From Pseudomonadota bacterium (GTDB taxonomy: Bacteria; Pseudomonadota; Alphaproteobacteria; Caulobacterales; Caulobacteraceae), in assembly GCA_023434265.1 (NCBI GenBank), contig JAEYTA010000196.1, positions 1 through 30,509 on the forward strand: a stretch of 30,509 nt of DNA, read 5' to 3'. Of the stretch, positions 23,227 to 30,509 are shown one piece after another (within the stretch, counting starts at the first letter, position 1; each line of letters begins with the position of its first letter). The notes under the pieces were generated by a model. That model saw only the letters and a program-made list of their open reading frames with translations. It searched no databases and was not told where the DNA came from. Position numbers and translations under genes: made by a program.

Positions 23227-24309
23227 TTGGCCGACGGCGGCGTGGCGACAGAGGCGGAGACGGGCGCACGCGGCCTGACCTATCCGTTCGCCGGGCCGCC
23301 GGGGACGGGCGATGCGGTCGAGGTCGCGCGCGGCGTCCTGTGGATGCGGCTGGCCATGCCGATCGCGCTGGATCACATCAACGTCTACGCCGTGCGGGAC
23401 GGCGAAGGCTGGGCGCTGGTCGACACGGGCCTGAACCTGCCGGCGAGCCGTGCGGCGTGGGACGCACTGCTCGCGGGTCCGCTGGAGGGGCGGCCGGTGA
23501 CCCGGGTGATCTGCACCCACATGCACCCCGACCATATCGGCCTGGCCGGCTGGCTGTGCGAGCGGTTCGCCGCCCCGCTGCTGATGACGCGGCTGGAGTA
23601 TGTCACCGCCCGCATGCTGCTGGCCGACACCGGGCAGCCGGCGCCGGAGGCCGGCGCGACCTTCTATCGCGCGGCGGGCTGGGACGAGGACCAGATCGAA
23701 CGCTACCGCCGCGAGTTCGGCCAGTTCGGTCGCGCCGTGGCGGCGATGCCGGCCGGCTACGTGCGCCTGCGGGAGGGCGACCGCCTGTCGATTGGCGGCG
23801 AGGACTGGCGGGTGGTGGTCGGCGAGGGCCACAGTCCGGAGCACGCCTGCCTGTGGCGCGAGGCCGACGGGGTGGTGCTGGGCGGCGATCAGATCCTGCC
23901 GAAGATTTCCTCCAACGTCTCGGTCTGGCCGACGGAGCCGGATGCGGACCCGCTGGGCGACTGGCTGGTCTCGCTGGAGCGGATGAAGTCGGTGTTCCCC
24001 GAGGAGGTGCTGGTGCTGCCCTCGCACGGCGAGCCGTTCCAGGGCGTGCACAGCCGGCTCGACGCTCTGCTGCGCGGCCACCGCACGGCGCTGCGCCGGC
24101 TGGAGCGGTCGCTGAAGACGCCGAAGCGGGCGGTGGACGTGTTTCCGGCCCTGTTCGCCCGCCCCGTCGGCGACGGCGTGCGCGGCATGGCCACCGGCGA
24201 GAGCCTGGCCCATCTCAACCATCTGCTCCGCCAGGGACGGGTCGAACGCGTCCGCGACGCCGACGGCGTCGACTGGTGGAGCCTGACGTCGCAAGGGGAG
24301 GCGGCATGA
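23227..24309 (+). CDS. MBL-fold metallo-hydrolase
   Basis: This 360-residue soluble protein has the metallo-beta-lactamase fold. The zinc-binding motif ICTHMHPDHIGLAGWL holds His98, His100, Asp102 and His103. WALVDTGLNLP precedes it, EGHSPEHACLW gives the third-strand His, GGDQILPKIS the bridging Asp, and LPSHGEPFQGVH the last His. A C-terminal winged-helix-like extension (about 280-355) is common in the glyoxalase-II-like/LACTB2 branch. The start is taken as TTG 23227 because GGAG at 23217-23220 is 6 bases upstream; GTG 23242 is an alternative. The stop overlaps the next ATG (ATGA), so it forms an operon with the enoyl-CoA hydratase. A thioester or similar substrate is inference. Confidence 0.88.
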   Translation: MADGGVATEAETGARGLTYPFAGPPGTGDAVEVARGVLWMRLAMPIALDHINVYAVRDGEGWALVDTGLNLPASRAAWDALLAGPLEGRPVTRVICTHMHPDHIGLAGWLCERFAAPLLMTRLEYVTARMLLADTGQPAPEAGATFYRAAGWDEDQIERYRREFGQFGRAVAAMPAGYVRLREGDRLSIGGEDWRVVVGEGHSPEHACLWREADGVVLGGDQILPKISSNVSVWPTEPDADPLGDWLVSLERMKSVFPEEVLVLPSHGEPFQGVHSRLDALLRGHRTALRRLERSLKTPKRAVDVFPALFARPVGDGVRGMATGESLAHLNHLLRQGRVERVRDADGVDWWSLTSQGEAA

Positions 24310-25079
24310 CCGACCACATCGGGACCGAGCTGAAGGACGGCGTGCTCACCGTCACGCTGAACCGGCCGGAGAAGAAGAACGCGATCACCCAGGCGATGTA
24401 CGCGGCGATGTCGGAGGCGACCGAGCGGGCGCGGACCGACGACGCCGTGCGGGTGCTGCTGTTCCGGGCCGAGGGCGACAGCTTCTCGGCCGGCAACGAC
24501 ATCGGCGACTTCATCGCCATCGGCTCGCAGACCGACCAGCCGTTCGACATGGCCGTGTTTCGCTTCCTCAAGGCCCTCGCCGACCTCGACAAGCCGGCGG
24601 TGGCGGCGGTGCGCGGCCGGGCCGTGGGCATCGGCCTGACCCTGCTGCTCCACTGCGACATGGTGGTGGTGGCCGAGGACGCCCTGCTTTCGGCCCCCTT
24701 CATCAACCTGGCCCTCGCCCCGGAGGCGGCGTCGTCGCTGCTGCTGCCTCAGGTGGTGGGGCACCAGCGGGCGTTCGAGATCTTTGCGCTGGGCGAGCCG
24801 ATCGACGGCCGCACCGCTGTGGCGTGGGGCCTCGCCAACCGCGCCGTCGCGGCCGACGAGGTCGAGGCGACAGCGGCCGATCTGGCGGCCCGGCTGGCGG
24901 CCCGGGCGCCCAACTCCATCCGCAAGACCAAGCGTCTGATGCGCGACGCGGAGGCCTTGTGGGCGCGCATGCAGGTCGAGGGCGAGGCCTTCGGCAGCCA
25001 GATGAACAGTCCCGAGGCCATGGAGGCCTTCATGGCCTTCACCCAGAAGCGCGCCCCGGACTTCACGAAAGCCGGTTGA
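24306..25079 (+). CDS. Enoyl-CoA hydratase/isomerase family protein
   Basis: This 257-residue crotonase-superfamily enzyme acts on an acyl-CoA. LTVTLNRPEKKNAITQAMY is the N-terminal signature. The oxyanion-hole segments are FSAGNDIGDFIAIG (about 63-76) and AVRGRAVGIGLTLLLHCDM (about 101-119). SAPFINLALAPEAASSLLLP carries an acidic residue (Glu in LAPEAAS) in the place used by enoyl-CoA isomerases of the PaaG/ECI type, and APNSIRKTKRLMRD is the usual C-terminal block. Length is typical. ATG overlaps the TGA of the MBL gene. Hydratase versus isomerase cannot be decided from sequence alone. Confidence 0.9.
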   Translation: MTDHIGTELKDGVLTVTLNRPEKKNAITQAMYAAMSEATERARTDDAVRVLLFRAEGDSFSAGNDIGDFIAIGSQTDQPFDMAVFRFLKALADLDKPAVAAVRGRAVGIGLTLLLHCDMVVVAEDALLSAPFINLALAPEAASSLLLPQVVGHQRAFEIFALGEPIDGRTAVAWGLANRAVAADEVEATAADLAARLAARAPNSIRKTKRLMRDAEALWARMQVEGEAFGSQMNSPEAMEAFMAFTQKRAPDFTKAG

Positions 25080-25114
25080 TTCCCGGGGCCGCGGGCCTTA
25101 GGTGCGCGCGCCCC

Positions 25115-25603
25115 ATGTCCCACGCCCCCCTTTCCCCTTCCGATGCAGCCGCCGCCTGGCGCGTCGAGCCCGAAGCCGCCGGCGACGCCGCGGCGGTCGA
25201 CGCCCTGGTGCTGGCCGCCTTCGGTCCCGGCCGCTTCGCCAAGACCGCCGAACGCCTGCGCGAGCCGGCGCGCCCCGTCTTCGGCTTCGTCATCCGCAGC
25301 GAGGGGCGGACCATCGGCTCGGTGCGGCTGTGGCCGATTCGCGTCGGCGAGAGCGCGGCCCTGTTCCTCGGCCCCATCGCGGTCGAGGCGGAAAGCCGTC
25401 GCGAAGGCATGGGCGCCGCCCTGGTCCGCGCCTGCCTCGAAGCCGCCGGCGAGACGGGTGTGCTGCTGGTCGGCGACCCGCCCTACTTCGGGCGCTTCGG
25501 CTTCCGGCATGCGCCGGGGCCGCGCCTGCCGGGCCCGGTCGACCCGCGGCGGGTGATGTGGGCCGGCCCTGGCGAACCCGAAGGCGTCGTCCGCCCCGCC
25601 TGA
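25115..25603 (+). CDS. GNAT-family N-acetyltransferase
   Basis: This 162-residue acetyl-CoA-dependent transferase resembles YhbS-type proteins. The acetyl-CoA binding motif A is seen as LGPIAVEAESRREGMGAALV (about 88-107; R-x-x-G-M-G). VLLVGDPPYFGRFGFRHAPG gives the YF-x-RFGF block typical of this subgroup. The start is ATG 25115 in a 35-base gap after the enoyl-CoA hydratase stop, and no strong ribosome-binding site is visible. It could be the third gene of that operon. The substrate amine is unknown. Confidence 0.87.
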   Translation: MSHAPLSPSDAAAAWRVEPEAAGDAAAVDALVLAAFGPGRFAKTAERLREPARPVFGFVIRSEGRTIGSVRLWPIRVGESAALFLGPIAVEAESRREGMGAALVRACLEAAGETGVLLVGDPPYFGRFGFRHAPGPRLPGPVDPRRVMWAGPGEPEGVVRPA

Positions 25604-25642
25604 CCGCTTTGCGCCTGGCGCGGCGCGCCCTAAGTCTGCGTC

Positions 25643-26209
25643 ATGGCCGAGCATGGGGACCCGAAGACCGGACTGGCGGGCGTGACCGAGGCGGCGCGTC
25701 AGGCCCCCGGCCGCGGCCTGCCGCCGGTGCACCTGTGGAACCCGGCCCGCTGCGGCGACATCGACATCCTCATCCGCCGCGACGGCGTGTGGCTGCACGA
25801 GGGTTCGCCGATAGGCCGGCCCGAACTGGTGCGGCTGTTCTCCACGGTGCTGCGCAAGGACCCGGACGGCTACTGCCTCGTCACGCCGGTGGAGAAGCTG
25901 TCCATCCGGGTCGAGGACCTGCCGTTCCGCGCCGTCTCCGTCGACCGGCGCGGCGACGCCCTGGTCTTCGTCACCGAGGTCGGCGACGAGGTCGCGGCCG
26001 GACCGGAGTTCCCGATCGAGGTCGAGACCGACCCCGTCACCGGCGAGCCGTCCCCGCGCGTCAGGGTCCGGGCCGAGCTGTGGGCCCGCATCGCCCGCCC
26101 GGTGTTCTACCAGCTCGTCGACATGGCCGAGGTCGTGGAGGACCGGCTGACGGTGCGCTCCAGCGGCGCCGCCTTCGCCCTCGGCCCCGCGGGAGCGGGC
26201 GTGACATGA
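25643..26209 (+). CDS. DUF1285 family protein
   Basis: This 188-residue cytoplasmic protein fits DUF1285. Diagnostic stretches are PPVHLWNPARCGDIDILIRR (about 27-46), DGVWLHEGSPIGRPELVRLF and DPDGYCLVTPVEKLSIRVED. The C-terminal half includes ELWARIARPVFYQLVDMA, the last conserved block. Function is not known for the family. It begins an overlapping operon with the Nudix and CCA-transferase genes: its TGA and the next ATG share ATGA at 26206-26209. The same order is common in Alphaproteobacteria by my recollection. Confidence 0.87.
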   Translation: MAEHGDPKTGLAGVTEAARQAPGRGLPPVHLWNPARCGDIDILIRRDGVWLHEGSPIGRPELVRLFSTVLRKDPDGYCLVTPVEKLSIRVEDLPFRAVSVDRRGDALVFVTEVGDEVAAGPEFPIEVETDPVTGEPSPRVRVRAELWARIARPVFYQLVDMAEVVEDRLTVRSSGAAFALGPAGAGVT

Positions 26210-26868
26210 GCCTGACCACCCTCCGCGCGCGCCTTCTGGATCGCCTGTCGCCGCCGGCCTCATGGTCGCCGGACGCCGGGGCGGTGCGCTCCGACTTCGA
26301 CCTCAACCCCGACGCCGAACGGCCGCTGCGCCGGTTGCGCCCCGCCGCCGTGCTGGTGCCCGTCATCGCCCGGCCCGAGGGGGCGGCCGTGCTGATGACG
26401 CGCCGCTCCGACAGCCTGGCCAGCCACACCGGCCAGATCGCCTTCCCGGGCGGCCGCCTCGACGCGGGCGAGACGGCGGCGCAGGCCGCCCTGCGCGAGG
26501 CGTGGGAGGAGGTCGCCCTCGATCCCGCGGGGGTCGAGGTGCTCGGCCTCGGCGACGCCTACGAGACCGGCACCGGCTTCCTCGTCACTCCGGTGGTGGG
26601 CTGGCTGGCCGAGAGCCCGGACACCCGCCCGTCGCCGGACGAGGTGGCCGAGGTGTTTGAGGTCCCGTGGGACTTCCTCATGGATCCCGCCAACCATCGC
26701 CGCGACTCCTGGCAGCGCGAGGGCGAGCCGCGCCGCTGGTTCTGGGCCATGCCGTGGGAGGAGCGCTACATCTGGGGCGTCACCGCCGGCATCGTGCGGG
26801 CCCTGCGCTCGCGCCTTTATGGCGACGAGCCGGCGCCGGCCGTCGCGGTCGGGGAGGACGCGGCATGA
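26206..26868 (+). CDS. Nudix hydrolase, CoA pyrophosphatase type
   Basis: This 220-residue enzyme would hydrolyse CoA or its derivatives to 3',5'-ADP and phosphopantetheine. The UPF0035/NuBI-type upstream motif LMTRRSDSLASHTGQIAFPG (about 63-82) is present, followed by the Nudix box at about 82-105 (key residues Gly82/83, Glu89, Arg97-Glu98, Glu101-Glu102). The rest is the alpha/beta/alpha Nudix fold, with a C-terminal WGVTAGIVRALRSRLYGDE helix. Middle gene of the DUF1285-Nudix-CCA operon, with ATGA overlaps on both sides. Confidence 0.92.
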   Translation: MSLTTLRARLLDRLSPPASWSPDAGAVRSDFDLNPDAERPLRRLRPAAVLVPVIARPEGAAVLMTRRSDSLASHTGQIAFPGGRLDAGETAAQAALREAWEEVALDPAGVEVLGLGDAYETGTGFLVTPVVGWLAESPDTRPSPDEVAEVFEVPWDFLMDPANHRRDSWQREGEPRRWFWAMPWEERYIWGVTAGIVRALRSRLYGDEPAPAVAVGEDAA

Positions 26869-28079
26869 TCCTGACCGGCCAGCCCTGGCTCGAGGCCCCC
26901 GCGACCCGGCGGGTGATGGCGGCGCTGGAGGCGGCCGGCGGTCCCGGCTGCGCCCGCTTCGTCGGCGGCTGCGTGCGCAACGCCCTGATCGGCCAGCCGG
27001 TCGACGACGTCGACATCGCCACCACCCTGCGCCCCGAGCAAACCGAGCAGGCCATCCGCGCCGCCGGTCTGAAGGCCGTCCCCACCGGAGTCGCCCACGG
27101 CACCGTCACGGCGGTGGCCGAGCGTCGGCCGTTCGAGATCACCACCCTGCGCCGGGACGTCTCCACCGACGGCCGCAACGCCACCGTCGCCTTCACCGAC
27201 GACTGGGCCGAGGACGCCGCCCGCCGCGACTTCCGTCTCAACGCCCTCTACGCCGATGTCGACGGCCGGGTCCTCGATCCGACCGGGGAGGGCGTCGCCG
27301 ACGCCCTCGCGCGCCGCATCGTCTTCGTCGGGGATCCGGAGACCCGCATCCGCGAGGACTATCTGCGCATCCTGCGCTTCTTCCGCTTCTTCGCCTGGTA
27401 CGGCCGCGGCGCGCCTGACCCGCTCGGCCTCGCCGCCTGCGCCGCCCTCGCCCCCGGCATGGGGCGGCTATCGGCCGAGCGGGTGTCGAAGGAGCTGATG
27501 AAGCTGCTCGCCGCCCCCGACCCGCGCGCGGCCGTGGCGGCCATGGTCGGGGCCGGGGTGCTGGCCCGCATCCTGCCCGAGGCCGAAATCTCCCCGACCT
27601 TTGAATCCATGGTCGGGATCAGCGACGATCCCGTCGTGCGGCTCATGACGCTGGTTCGGCCGCAGGAAGCGGTGGCGGTGGAGATCAGCCGCCGCCTGCG
27701 TCTGCCCAACGCGACGCGCGACCGTCTGGCGGCGGCGGCCCGGGCCCTGCCGGAAACCGATCTGTCGATGAGCGAGGCCGCCGCCCGCGCGGTGGTCTAC
27801 CGCCACGGCGGCGCCGCCGCGGCCGACGCCCTCCGCCTGCGGCTGGCCGACGAGCCTGCCCGCGCGGCCGACGCCGGTCCCTTGCTGGCCGTGGCCGAAG
27901 GCTGGACCCCGCCGAGGCTGCCGGTCGGCGGTCGCGATCTCGCCCGGCTCGGCGTGCAGGCGGGTCCCGAGACCGGCCGTCTGCTCAGGGCGTTCGAGGC
28001 GGCCTGGGTGGCGGAGGACTTCCCCGCGACGGGTCACGCCGAGCGGCTGGCGAAGCTGGCGGGCGCGCGGCCCGGGTGA
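26865..28079 (+). CDS. CCA tRNA nucleotidyltransferase
   Basis: This 404-residue class II enzyme adds or repairs the CCA end of tRNAs (poly(A) polymerase family is the relative). The catalytic core has FVGGCVRNALIGQPVDDVDI (about 32-51: GG then DVD metal site), ERRPFEITTLRRDVSTDGR, and RRDFRLNALYADVDG (about 120-134), followed by IREDYLRILRFFRFFAWYG and the ERVSKELMKLL helix. The alphaproteobacterial type has an extended C-terminal domain. ATG overlaps the Nudix stop. The last 95 bases overlap, on the opposite strand, the end of the endonuclease/exonuclease/phosphatase gene. Confidence 0.95.
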   Translation: MILTGQPWLEAPATRRVMAALEAAGGPGCARFVGGCVRNALIGQPVDDVDIATTLRPEQTEQAIRAAGLKAVPTGVAHGTVTAVAERRPFEITTLRRDVSTDGRNATVAFTDDWAEDAARRDFRLNALYADVDGRVLDPTGEGVADALARRIVFVGDPETRIREDYLRILRFFRFFAWYGRGAPDPLGLAACAALAPGMGRLSAERVSKELMKLLAAPDPRAAVAAMVGAGVLARILPEAEISPTFESMVGISDDPVVRLMTLVRPQEAVAVEISRRLRLPNATRDRLAAAARALPETDLSMSEAAARAVVYRHGGAAAADALRLRLADEPARAADAGPLLAVAEGWTPPRLPVGGRDLARLGVQAGPETGRLLRAFEAAWVAEDFPATGHAERLAKLAGARPG

Positions 28080-29043
28080 ATTCCACCAGCACGGGCCGGT
28101 GGTCCGAGCCGACCGGGGCGAGCACCCGGCGGCGGAGCAGGGCCAGGTCGGGCGAGCGCCAGACCTGGTCGATGGTCACCGCCAGCGGCGAGGGCAGGGC
28201 GGCCGGCCAGGTGCCGGGGAATCCCGGAGCCGGCACGAGCCCCGTCTGCGCCTTGATCTGCCGGCCGATGCGAGCGTCGGAGACGCTATTGAAATCGCCG
28301 GCCACGATGACGGGCCCGTCCAGTCGCCGCAAACGCGCCGCCAGGGCGCTCGCCTGGGTGATCTGGCCCTCGGCCGGCATGAACGGCCACGGCCGCGTCA
28401 GGTGCACGCCGACCACATTGACCGGCCCGAGCGGCGTGTCGACGCGCGCGCCCCCGGCGTTCAGGCCGTCGCCGCCGCCGGGCAGCGGGGTCAGGGGATA
28501 GCGCGACGCGATCACCGAGCGGGCGGTGCGGTTCGGCCGCTCCAGGGCGGGCCGGCCGAGCCGGTACGGAAAGCTCTCGAGCGCCGCCAGCATCCGCTGG
28601 TCCGCCACGGTCCCGATCTCGACGAGCACGACGATGTCCGGGTCGGCCCGCCGGATCGAGGCCGCGACCGCCGCCGCGTCGGTGTTGCCGGTCCAGACGT
28701 TGGCCGAATACAGGCGAACGGTCGGGGCGCCCGCCTCCGGCCGGCCCACGGGGGGGAACCATTCGGGCCATACCGCCGTCAGCAACAGCGCCGCCGCGAC
28801 GCTGGCCGCAATCGCCCACCGCCGTCGCCGCAGCGCCAGAAACCCGGCCGCCAGGGCCAGGGCCGCCATCAGGGCCGGGGCGGTGAATTGCGCGAAGATG
28901 TCGACCCATCGGTGTTCGATTCCGCTCAGCGCCGCGACGGCGAAGGCCAGAGGCGCGCCGACCGCCGCGAGGGCCGCGAGATGGAACAGGATGAGGCCTG
29001 CCGGAACCCGGCGCTTGCCTTCATGGTGAACGCCGGTCGTCAT
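27985..29043 (-). CDS. Membrane-anchored endonuclease/exonuclease/phosphatase family protein
   Basis: This 352-residue protein has three N-terminal membrane helices (about 13-41, 50-71, 76-92) and then an EEP domain (about 105-325). EEP hallmarks seen: VRLYSANVWTGN, DPDIVVLVEIG (metal Glu), VVGVHLTRPWPF, VIVAGDFNSVSDARIG (Asp/Asn) and the terminal APVGSDHRPVLVEF (Asp-His). EEP enzymes hydrolyse phosphodiesters or phosphoesters; the membrane-bound kind acts outside the cytoplasm, substrate unknown. The last 30 residues, a Pro/Arg/Ser-rich tail, are translated from the strand opposite the CCA-transferase gene. The start ATG (29043) is only 32 bases from the start of the divergent DUF4112 gene. 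Confidence 0.88.
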   Translation of the reverse strand: MTTGVHHEGKRRVPAGLILFHLAALAAVGAPLAFAVAALSGIEHRWVDIFAQFTAPALMAALALAAGFLALRRRRWAIAASVAAALLLTAVWPEWFPPVGRPEAGAPTVRLYSANVWTGNTDAAAVAASIRRADPDIVVLVEIGTVADQRMLAALESFPYRLGRPALERPNRTARSVIASRYPLTPLPGGGDGLNAGGARVDTPLGPVNVVGVHLTRPWPFMPAEGQITQASALAARLRRLDGPVIVAGDFNSVSDARIGRQIKAQTGLVPAPGFPGTWPAALPSPLAVTIDQVWRSPDLALLRRRVLAPVGSDHRPVLVEFTRAARPPASPAARRDPSRGSPPPPRPPRTP

Positions 29044-29075
29044 GGCGCGTTACGGTCCCGCTTCGGAGGATGGGA

Positions 29076-29555
29076 ATGGCCAGACGGACCATCGGCGATA
29101 TCGAGAAAATCTGGTCGAATGTCGAGGGCGTGAAGAAGCTGTCCGACCGCGTCGTCGGCCTCGGTCCCTTCGGAATCGGTCTGGACGGCCTGCTGACGTG
29201 GATTCCCGTGGTCGGCACGGCCTACAGCGTGGGCACGGCGGGCTGGTTGCTGTGGCAGGCGGTGCTGGTGAAGGCCCGGCCGGGAACCGTCATCCGCATG
29301 CTGGGCTACCTCGGCCTCGACAGCGTCACCACGGCGATCGGCGAGGTCCCCTTCCTCGACTTCGTGCCCAACGTCGCCGACATGCTGCTGCGCGGACACC
29401 TGATGGCGGCCAAGGCGCTCCAGAAGGACATCGAGAGCACGCACTGGGTGGAGGCCAGCGAACGGGAGGCGCGGGCGGCCGGCGACCACGACCGCCATCT
29501 CGCGACCGTCAGGAACGACCCGAGACTGCGGCGGGTCGTCTACCTTCACGATTGA
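29076..29555 (+). CDS. DUF4112 family protein
   Basis: This 159-residue protein fits DUF4112: GFGIGLDGLLTWIPVVGT-like block here reads GIGLDGLLTWIPVVGTAYS, then WLLWQAVLVKARPGTVIRML, and VPFLDFVPNVADMLLRGHL. The repeated hydrophobic segments (about 35-60 and 75-110) suggest membrane association. The start is set at 29076, not the in-frame ATG at 29070, because GGAGG (29065-29069) would abut 29070 but lies 6 bases from 29076. It is divergent from the EEP gene with a 32-base gap, so at least one promoter must lie inside a coding region. Function is unknown. Confidence 0.87.
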   Translation: MARRTIGDIEKIWSNVEGVKKLSDRVVGLGPFGIGLDGLLTWIPVVGTAYSVGTAGWLLWQAVLVKARPGTVIRMLGYLGLDSVTTAIGEVPFLDFVPNVADMLLRGHLMAAKALQKDIESTHWVEASEREARAAGDHDRHLATVRNDPRLRRVVYLHD

Positions 29556-29623
29556 AACGGCGCCGGGAGTTAATGTTTGGACTTCGCAATTTCTGAAGCT
29601 CCCGGATTGATATGAAACGGAAT

Positions 29624-29655
29624 TCAGGGGGAGGCAGCGTCCTGAGCCCCCCTGA
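29624..29655 (+). other. Inverted repeats upstream of the DUF2793 gene
   Basis: TCAGGGGG (29624-29631) pairs perfectly with CCCCCTGA (29648-29655) around a 16-base loop. A second inverted repeat, CCGGGAG (29563-29569) with CTCCCGG (29599-29605), lies just upstream in an AT-rich stretch. The nearer hairpin is 52 bases before the DUF2793 start. They could be the terminator of the DUF4112 gene or an element in the DUF2793 leader; no T run follows either stem. Confidence 0.45.
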
Positions 29656-29707
29656 GATAGCGGCGCGCGCAGACTGATCTCCGACAACCCTCCCGGAGAT
29701 CATCCCC

Positions 29708-30509
29708 ATGAGCGAAGACCAGTCCGCCCGCCTCGGCCTGCCCTATCTGGCGGCCGGCCAGATGCAGAAGCACGTCACCCTGAACGAGGCCCTGACGCGG
29801 CTCGACGCCCTCGTCCAGCTCCGCGTCGAAAGCCTCGCCTCGGCCGAGCCGCCCGCGGATCCCGCGGATGGCTCGCTATACATCGTGCCGACAGAGGGCG
29901 GCGCCGGCGCCTGGTCGGTCTTCGCCGCGGACGACCTGATGCGGGTCGAGGGCGGAGCCTGGAGCCGCATCGAGGTTCCCGATGGCGCCCTGGCCTGGGT
30001 CCACGATGAAGCCCGCGTCATCGTCCGCGAGGGCGGCGGCTGGAGCCCCCTCGGCGATCGCCTCGGCGAGATCCGCGACCTCGATCGCCTCGGCCTGAAC
30101 GCCACGCCCGACGCGGCCAACCCCTTCCTGGCGCGGCTGAACAACGCCCTGTGGGCGGCGCGCGAGGCGGCCGACGGCGGCGACGGCGACCTGCGCCTGA
30201 CCCTGAACAAGGAGACGTCCGCCGATGTCCTGTCGCTGCTGTTCCAGTCGGGCTGGAGCGGTCGGGCCGAACTCGGGCTCGTCGGCGACGATGACCTGGT
30301 CCTGAAAGTCAGCGAGGACGGCGTGGCCTGGCGCGAGGCCTTTCGCGTGGATCGCGCCACCGGCCGGATGGCTTTTCCGGCCGGGGCCGCGCGACGCGAG
30401 GCGACGGTCCTGACCGATGACGGCGACTGGCAGCCGCCGGCCTGGGCGCGGACGGTCGAGGCGGTGCTGGTCGGCGGCGGAGGCGGGGGAGGGGCGGGCG
30501 CCTTCGGTC
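29708..30509 (+). CDS. DUF2793 domain protein, N-terminal part (3' end outside window)
   Basis: About 267 residues are visible. The start MSEDQSARLGLPYLAAGQMQ, followed by KHVTLNEALTRLDALVQ, is the DUF2793 signature, a family found in phage, gene-transfer-agent and surface proteins. A beta-rich part follows (SLYIVPTEGGAGAWSVFAAD, VEGGAWSRIEVPDGALAWVH). The last visible residues are WARTVEAVLVGGGGGGGAG, the glycine-rich pattern of phage tail-fibre tips. GGAG at 29696-29699 lies 8 bases before the ATG. No other phage genes are in the window. Whether it is part of a tail structure, or a stand-alone adhesin, needs the sequence to the right. Confidence 0.88.
   Translation, partial: MSEDQSARLGLPYLAAGQMQKHVTLNEALTRLDALVQLRVESLASAEPPADPADGSLYIVPTEGGAGAWSVFAADDLMRVEGGAWSRIEVPDGALAWVHDEARVIVREGGGWSPLGDRLGEIRDLDRLGLNATPDAANPFLARLNNALWAAREAADGGDGDLRLTLNKETSADVLSLLFQSGWSGRAELGLVGDDDLVLKVSEDGVAWREAFRVDRATGRMAFPAGAARREATVLTDDGDWQPPAWARTVEAVLVGGGGGGGAGAFG

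Noticed and set aside
1..30509. tRNA, rRNA, CRISPR array, transposase or integrase
   Set aside because: No T-loop/CCA pattern, spaced direct repeats or recombinase motifs were seen on either strand by eye.

Overview
This is a high-GC stretch of ordinary bacterial chromosome. It almost certainly comes from an alphaproteobacterium of the order Caulobacterales; Brevundimonas or a close relative is my best guess. The guess rests on the very GC-rich third codon positions, a gene for the alphaproteobacterial F1-ATPase inhibitor subunit zeta (DUF1476), a split glyQ/glyS glycyl-tRNA synthetase, many GTG starts, FAS1 (fasciclin) envelope proteins, and a DUF1285-Nudix-CCA-transferase operon. There is no rRNA, recognisable tRNA, CRISPR array, transposase or integrase. 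Genes are tightly packed and most neighbours in operons overlap by 1-4 bases.

Left part (1-8.9 kb): a truncated purC, the zeta subunit, a FAS1 lipoprotein, then purB abutting a DNA-deoxyinosine glycosylase. A glutathione S-transferase, an unlisted-size 36-residue membrane peptide, a soluble lytic transglycosylase, a family-4-like uracil-DNA glycosylase and ETF-ubiquinone oxidoreductase follow. Centre (8.9-18.3 kb): a secreted TPR protein overlapping ispE, a FAS1 protein with a long Pro/Ala tail, a hypothetical protein convergent with a polysaccharide deacetylase, the glyQ-glyS operon, and a DUF3592 membrane protein.

Right part (18.3-30.5 kb): a 327-bp gene-free stretch with strong, nested inverted repeats that ends in a terminator-like hairpin (possible small RNA). 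Then come a hypothetical protein, a palindromic intergenic repeat, a membrane-anchored hypothetical protein co-transcribed with exonuclease III, and two adjacent paralogous secreted proteins built from a four-cysteine repeat I cannot assign to any named family. The window closes with an MBL-fold hydrolase/enoyl-CoA hydratase operon, a GNAT acetyltransferase, the DUF1285-Nudix-cca operon, a membrane-anchored endonuclease/exonuclease/phosphatase protein, a DUF4112 protein, and the start of a DUF2793 protein with a glycine-rich, tail-fibre-like end.

Functionally the window is mostly housekeeping: purine synthesis, base-excision repair (two glycosylases plus the AP endonuclease XthA), translation (GlyQS, CCA addition), isoprenoid synthesis and electron transfer. 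Around these lie envelope proteins of unknown role. The most promising undescribed items are the four-cysteine repeat proteins (21150-23087) and the structured intergenic region (18343-18669).
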